In this document: piece after piece, positions 61,328 to 64,000 of the stretch
Position numbering within the stretch: position 1 is the stretch's first letter
Layout of the letters: each line of letters opens with the position of its first letter
Assembly: GCA_024742485.1 (NCBI GenBank)
Contig: JANSYK010000002.1
Location: 62,001-126,000 of the forward strand
Origin: Alphaproteobacteria bacterium
GTDB taxonomy: Bacteria; Pseudomonadota; Alphaproteobacteria; Rhizobiales; Rhizobiaceae
DNA length: 64,000 nucleotides
Direction: 5' to 3'
Notes under the pieces: model-generated
Database searches by the model: none
What the model saw: the letters and a program-made list of their open reading frames with translations, nothing else
What the model was told of the DNA's origin: nothing
Made by a program: the position numbers and the translations under genes

Positions 61328-64000
61328 CACCGCCCGAAGCCATCAATCTGACCATCAATGGCGAAGCGCTGAGCCTGCCGCCCCGGCCCGGCCGGCGGCT
61401 CAGCCATGCTCTGCGCGAAGATGCCGGATTGCGCGGCACCAAGGTCGGCTGCGACGCCGGTGATTGCGGTGCCTGTACGGTGCTCATGGACGGCGATCCT
61501 GTTTGCGCCTGCCTCACCCCGCTCATTCAGGCGTCCAATCGGTCGGTGACCACGGTCGAGGGTCTCTCGTCCGAGACGCTTTCGCCTTTGCAGGAGGCGT
61601 TTCTTCGCCATGGCGCGGCGCAATGCGGCATCTGCACGCCGGGCATGCTGATGGCGGCAGCCGCATTGTTGGACACCGTGGCGCAGCCAAGCCGGACCCA
61701 GGTCGAGGACGCGCTCGGCGGCGTGTTGTGCCGCTGTACGGGCTACCAGAAGATTGTCGATGCGGTGCTGAGTGTCGGCACACCGTCTGAAAAACCCGCC
61801 ACCCCGGATGCGGGCCGCGCGGTAGGTGCCCGCATCGAACGGCTTGACGGCACGCGCAAGGTCGATGGTTCCGAGGTTTTCGGAGCCGATTTCTGGCCGC
61901 AGGATGCATGGCTGGTCCGCGCCATACGGTCCCCGCATCATCAGGCGACGTTCACATTTGGCGACATCGATACCTGGGTCGGCACACATCCCGGTGTCGA
62001 ATCCGTTCTCACCGCGGCGGATATTCCCGGCACCAACCGGTTTGGGGTGATCCCGCCTCTTGCCGACCAGCCCGGTCTTGCCGAAAGCCGGGTGCATTTT
62101 CGCGGCGAAGCGATCGCAGTCATCGCCGGCGCAGCCGATGCGGTCGAAGCGCTCGACCTGTCGGATTTTCCGGTCAACTGGTCCCCCGCCACCGAGGTGC
62201 TGACGACGGAGCAAGCGCTGGATGCAGCGCTCATTCATCCGTCCCGACCGGGCAATATTCTGATCAATGGTCGTGTCGCCACCGGCGATCCGGACACCGC
62301 CCTCGCGGGTTCGGCCCATGTGGTCGAGGCTTCGATCGAAACGGGCTTTGTCGAACATGCCTATATTGAACCGGAAGCCGGCGCCGCGTGGATGGATGGG
62401 GACATGCTGGTCATCCAGGCCTGTACCCAGGCCCCGGTGATGGATCGCGACGACATCGCGGTGATGATGAATCTTGATGCTGACAAGGTGCGGATCATGC
62501 CGGCGGCCGCCGGTGGCGGCTTTGGCTCCAAGCTCGACCTGTCATTGCAGCCGCTGATTGCCCTTGTCGCCCTGAAAACCGGCAAACCCTGCCGGATGGT
62601 CTATAGCCGCGGCGAATCCATGGCGTCGACCACCAAACGCCATCCGGGCGCCATGACCGCCAGGATCGGGTCCGATGCCGATGGCCGCATCACCGGCATG
62701 ACCTTCCATGGCGATTTCAATACCGGCCCCTATGCCAGTTGGGGGCCGACGGTCGCGACCCGTGTGCCGGTCCATGCCTCGGGTCCGTACCGAACCCCGC
62801 ATTACCGCGCCACGACCCGCGCCATCCACACCAATGGGCCCGTCGCCGGCGCCTTTCGCGGCTTCGGGGTTCCGCAGGCGGCGATCCTGCAGGAGACGCT
62901 CTACGATGAACTGGCCAATGCCGGCGGCATGGACCGGCTGGAATTTCGCAAACGCAACGCCTTGCATGACGGTGAACGGACCGTCTGCGGTCAGACGTTG
63001 CACGGGGTCGGTATCGCCGAATGCCTGGAAGCGCTTGAGCCGCGCTGGCATGCGGCAGCAGCTGAAATCCGTGCCTTCAACAAGGGATCGGCGGTGCGAA
63101 AGCGCGGCATGGGCGTTGCCAGTTGCTGGTATGGCTGCGGCAACACCGCCTTGCCGAATCCGTCAACGGTACGCCTGGGTTTTTGCGCTGACGGACGATT
63201 GAAACTGCATCAGGGTGCGACGGATATCGGCCAGGGATCGAACACCGTGATCACCCAGATCTGCGCCGACGCGTTGGGGCTTCCGATCGATGCTTTCGAA
63301 TTGATTGGTCCCGATACGGCACTGACGCCCGATTGCGGCAAAACGTCCGCATCGCGCCAGACCTATGTAACCGGCAAGGCTGCGGAAAGAGCGGGACAGG
63401 CGTTGCGGGCGCAAATCCTTCGGCTGAGCAACAAGGGCAACGATGCCAAGCTCCGTCTGGATGGGCACAATGTGCTGGTCGACGACGGTCAGACCACCCA
63501 GTCGATTTCACTGGCCGCTTTGCCCGTGGATGAATTTGGATACGCCTTATCCGTCGAAGAAACCTATGATCCGCCCACAACACCGCTCGATGAGGACGGG
63601 CAGGGCGTACCCTATGCGGTCTATGGTTACGGCGCCCAATTGGCGGAAGTCGAGGTCGATCTGGCGCTTGGGACCGTGCGGGTCGTCGCGGTCACGGCCG
63701 CCCATGATCTTGGCCGTGTCATCAATCCACTTCTGGCCGAGGGACAGATCGAGGGTGGCATTGCACAGGGGCTGGGCCTTGCCCTGATGGAAGAATTCAT
63801 TCCGGGCGCTTCGGAAAATCTCCATGACTATTTGATCCCGACAATCGGCGACATGCCGGCAATCCGGTCCATTCTCATTGAAAAACCCGATCCGGAAGGG
63901 CCGATGGGCGCCAAAGGACTGGGTGAGCACGTCCTGATCCCCACCGCGCCGGCAATTCTCAACGCGATCCACCACGCCTGCGGAGCACGGATCACCAAGG
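61324..64000 (+). CDS. Fused 2Fe-2S / molybdopterin hydroxylase subunit (3' end outside window)
   Basis: The reading frame runs uninterrupted for at least 892 codons and leaves the window. Residues 1-155 are the small-subunit module with two 2Fe-2S clusters: GCDAGDCGACTVLMDG, then CGICTPGML and GVLCRCTGYQKIVDAV. From about residue 165 the molybdopterin part begins: RLDGTRKVDGSEVFGADF, GGGFGSKLDLSL, VAGAFRGFGVPQAAILQE, and GPMGAKGLGEHVLIPTAPA near the end, which carries the Glu expected as catalytic base. Such fusion of the two subunits occurs in some aldehyde oxidoreductase/xanthine dehydrogenase relatives. Only the last few dozen residues seem to be missing. The substrate is unassigned. Confidence 0.93.
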   Translation, partial: MTPPEAINLTINGEALSLPPRPGRRLSHALREDAGLRGTKVGCDAGDCGACTVLMDGDPVCACLTPLIQASNRSVTTVEGLSSETLSPLQEAFLRHGAAQCGICTPGMLMAAAALLDTVAQPSRTQVEDALGGVLCRCTGYQKIVDAVLSVGTPSEKPATPDAGRAVGARIERLDGTRKVDGSEVFGADFWPQDAWLVRAIRSPHHQATFTFGDIDTWVGTHPGVESVLTAADIPGTNRFGVIPPLADQPGLAESRVHFRGEAIAVIAGAADAVEALDLSDFPVNWSPATEVLTTEQALDAALIHPSRPGNILINGRVATGDPDTALAGSAHVVEASIETGFVEHAYIEPEAGAAWMDGDMLVIQACTQAPVMDRDDIAVMMNLDADKVRIMPAAAGGGFGSKLDLSLQPLIALVALKTGKPCRMVYSRGESMASTTKRHPGAMTARIGSDADGRITGMTFHGDFNTGPYASWGPTVATRVPVHASGPYRTPHYRATTRAIHTNGPVAGAFRGFGVPQAAILQETLYDELANAGGMDRLEFRKRNALHDGERTVCGQTLHGVGIAECLEALEPRWHAAAAEIRAFNKGSAVRKRGMGVASCWYGCGNTALPNPSTVRLGFCADGRLKLHQGATDIGQGSNTVITQICADALGLPIDAFELIGPDTALTPDCGKTSASRQTYVTGKAAERAGQALRAQILRLSNKGNDAKLRLDGHNVLVDDGQTTQSISLAALPVDEFGYALSVEETYDPPTTPLDEDGQGVPYAVYGYGAQLAEVEVDLALGTVRVVAVTAAHDLGRVINPLLAEGQIEGGIAQGLGLALMEEFIPGASENLHDYLIPTIGDMPAIRSILIEKPDPEGPMGAKGLGEHVLIPTAPAILNAIHHACGARITK

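Overview
The window looks like chromosomal DNA of an alphaproteobacterium of the order Hyphomicrobiales (Rhizobiales). I infer this from GC-rich coding sequence and from gene order: hemC, hemD, a Mic60/mitofilin-like protein and a HemY-like protein run back to back, divergent from tsaD-gpsA-YciI-EVE. An OmpR-type regulator with a cyclic-nucleotide-binding protein, then xthA, lolA, ftsK, glnK-amtB, tesB and a UbiH-type hydroxylase follow. CtrA-type boxes (TTAA-N7-TTAA) fit the same group. Genus and species cannot be read from the sequence alone. No rRNA, CRISPR array, integrase or intact insertion sequence was found.

Layout. Bases 1-36,995 are mostly core genes: an M3 peptidase fragment, typA, ppa, YggT/DUF167, an MFS permease, TerB, the heme-synthesis cluster, tsaD-gpsA, regulators, DNA repair, lipoprotein transport, the FtsK translocase and two ammonium transporters. 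Both ammonium-transport units carry sigma-54-like promoters and NtrC-like sites. At 29.4-33.8 kb an HlyD/ABC-2 exporter operon lies between two TetR genes, and the first TetR gene has a perfect 12+12 bp operator. A thioredoxin/LON/Trm112 gene row is split at 34.06-34.27 kb by a MITE-like element. A tRNA-Gly(GCC) at 36.9 kb precedes a more A/T-rich accessory stretch (37.9-41.2 kb) holding two divergent secreted proteases.

Bases 41.3-48.2 kb hold an oxidoreductase operon (GST, ChrR-like cupin, SDR, FAD amine oxidase, TetR), a SulP transporter with a membrane cyclic-nucleotide-binding protein, and a nitroreductase. From 48.2 kb to the end lies a catabolic region for an unidentified nitrogenous compound. 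It contains HyuA/HyuB hydantoinase-type subunits, a five-gene branched-chain-amino-acid/amide-type ABC importer, a nicotinamidase with a MarR regulator, and a molybdenum hydroxylase (FAD subunit plus a fused 2Fe-2S/molybdopterin subunit that runs off the window). A degenerate PCuAC-like exported protein and a divergent polytopic membrane protein sit in its middle.

Regulatory layer. Similar TTTGTA/TACAAA palindromes lie just upstream of four starts or divergent starts in the last 12 kb (52065, 52952, 54448, 60411), suggesting one GntR-like regulon that ties hydantoinase, transporter, the membrane-protein pair and the molybdenum enzyme together; the regulator is not in view. Separately, a 63-bp dispersed intergenic repeat occurs four times (908, 3498, 16332, 29382), alignable without gaps. 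All start sites were chosen by eye from start codons, Shine-Dalgarno-like sequence and family lengths.
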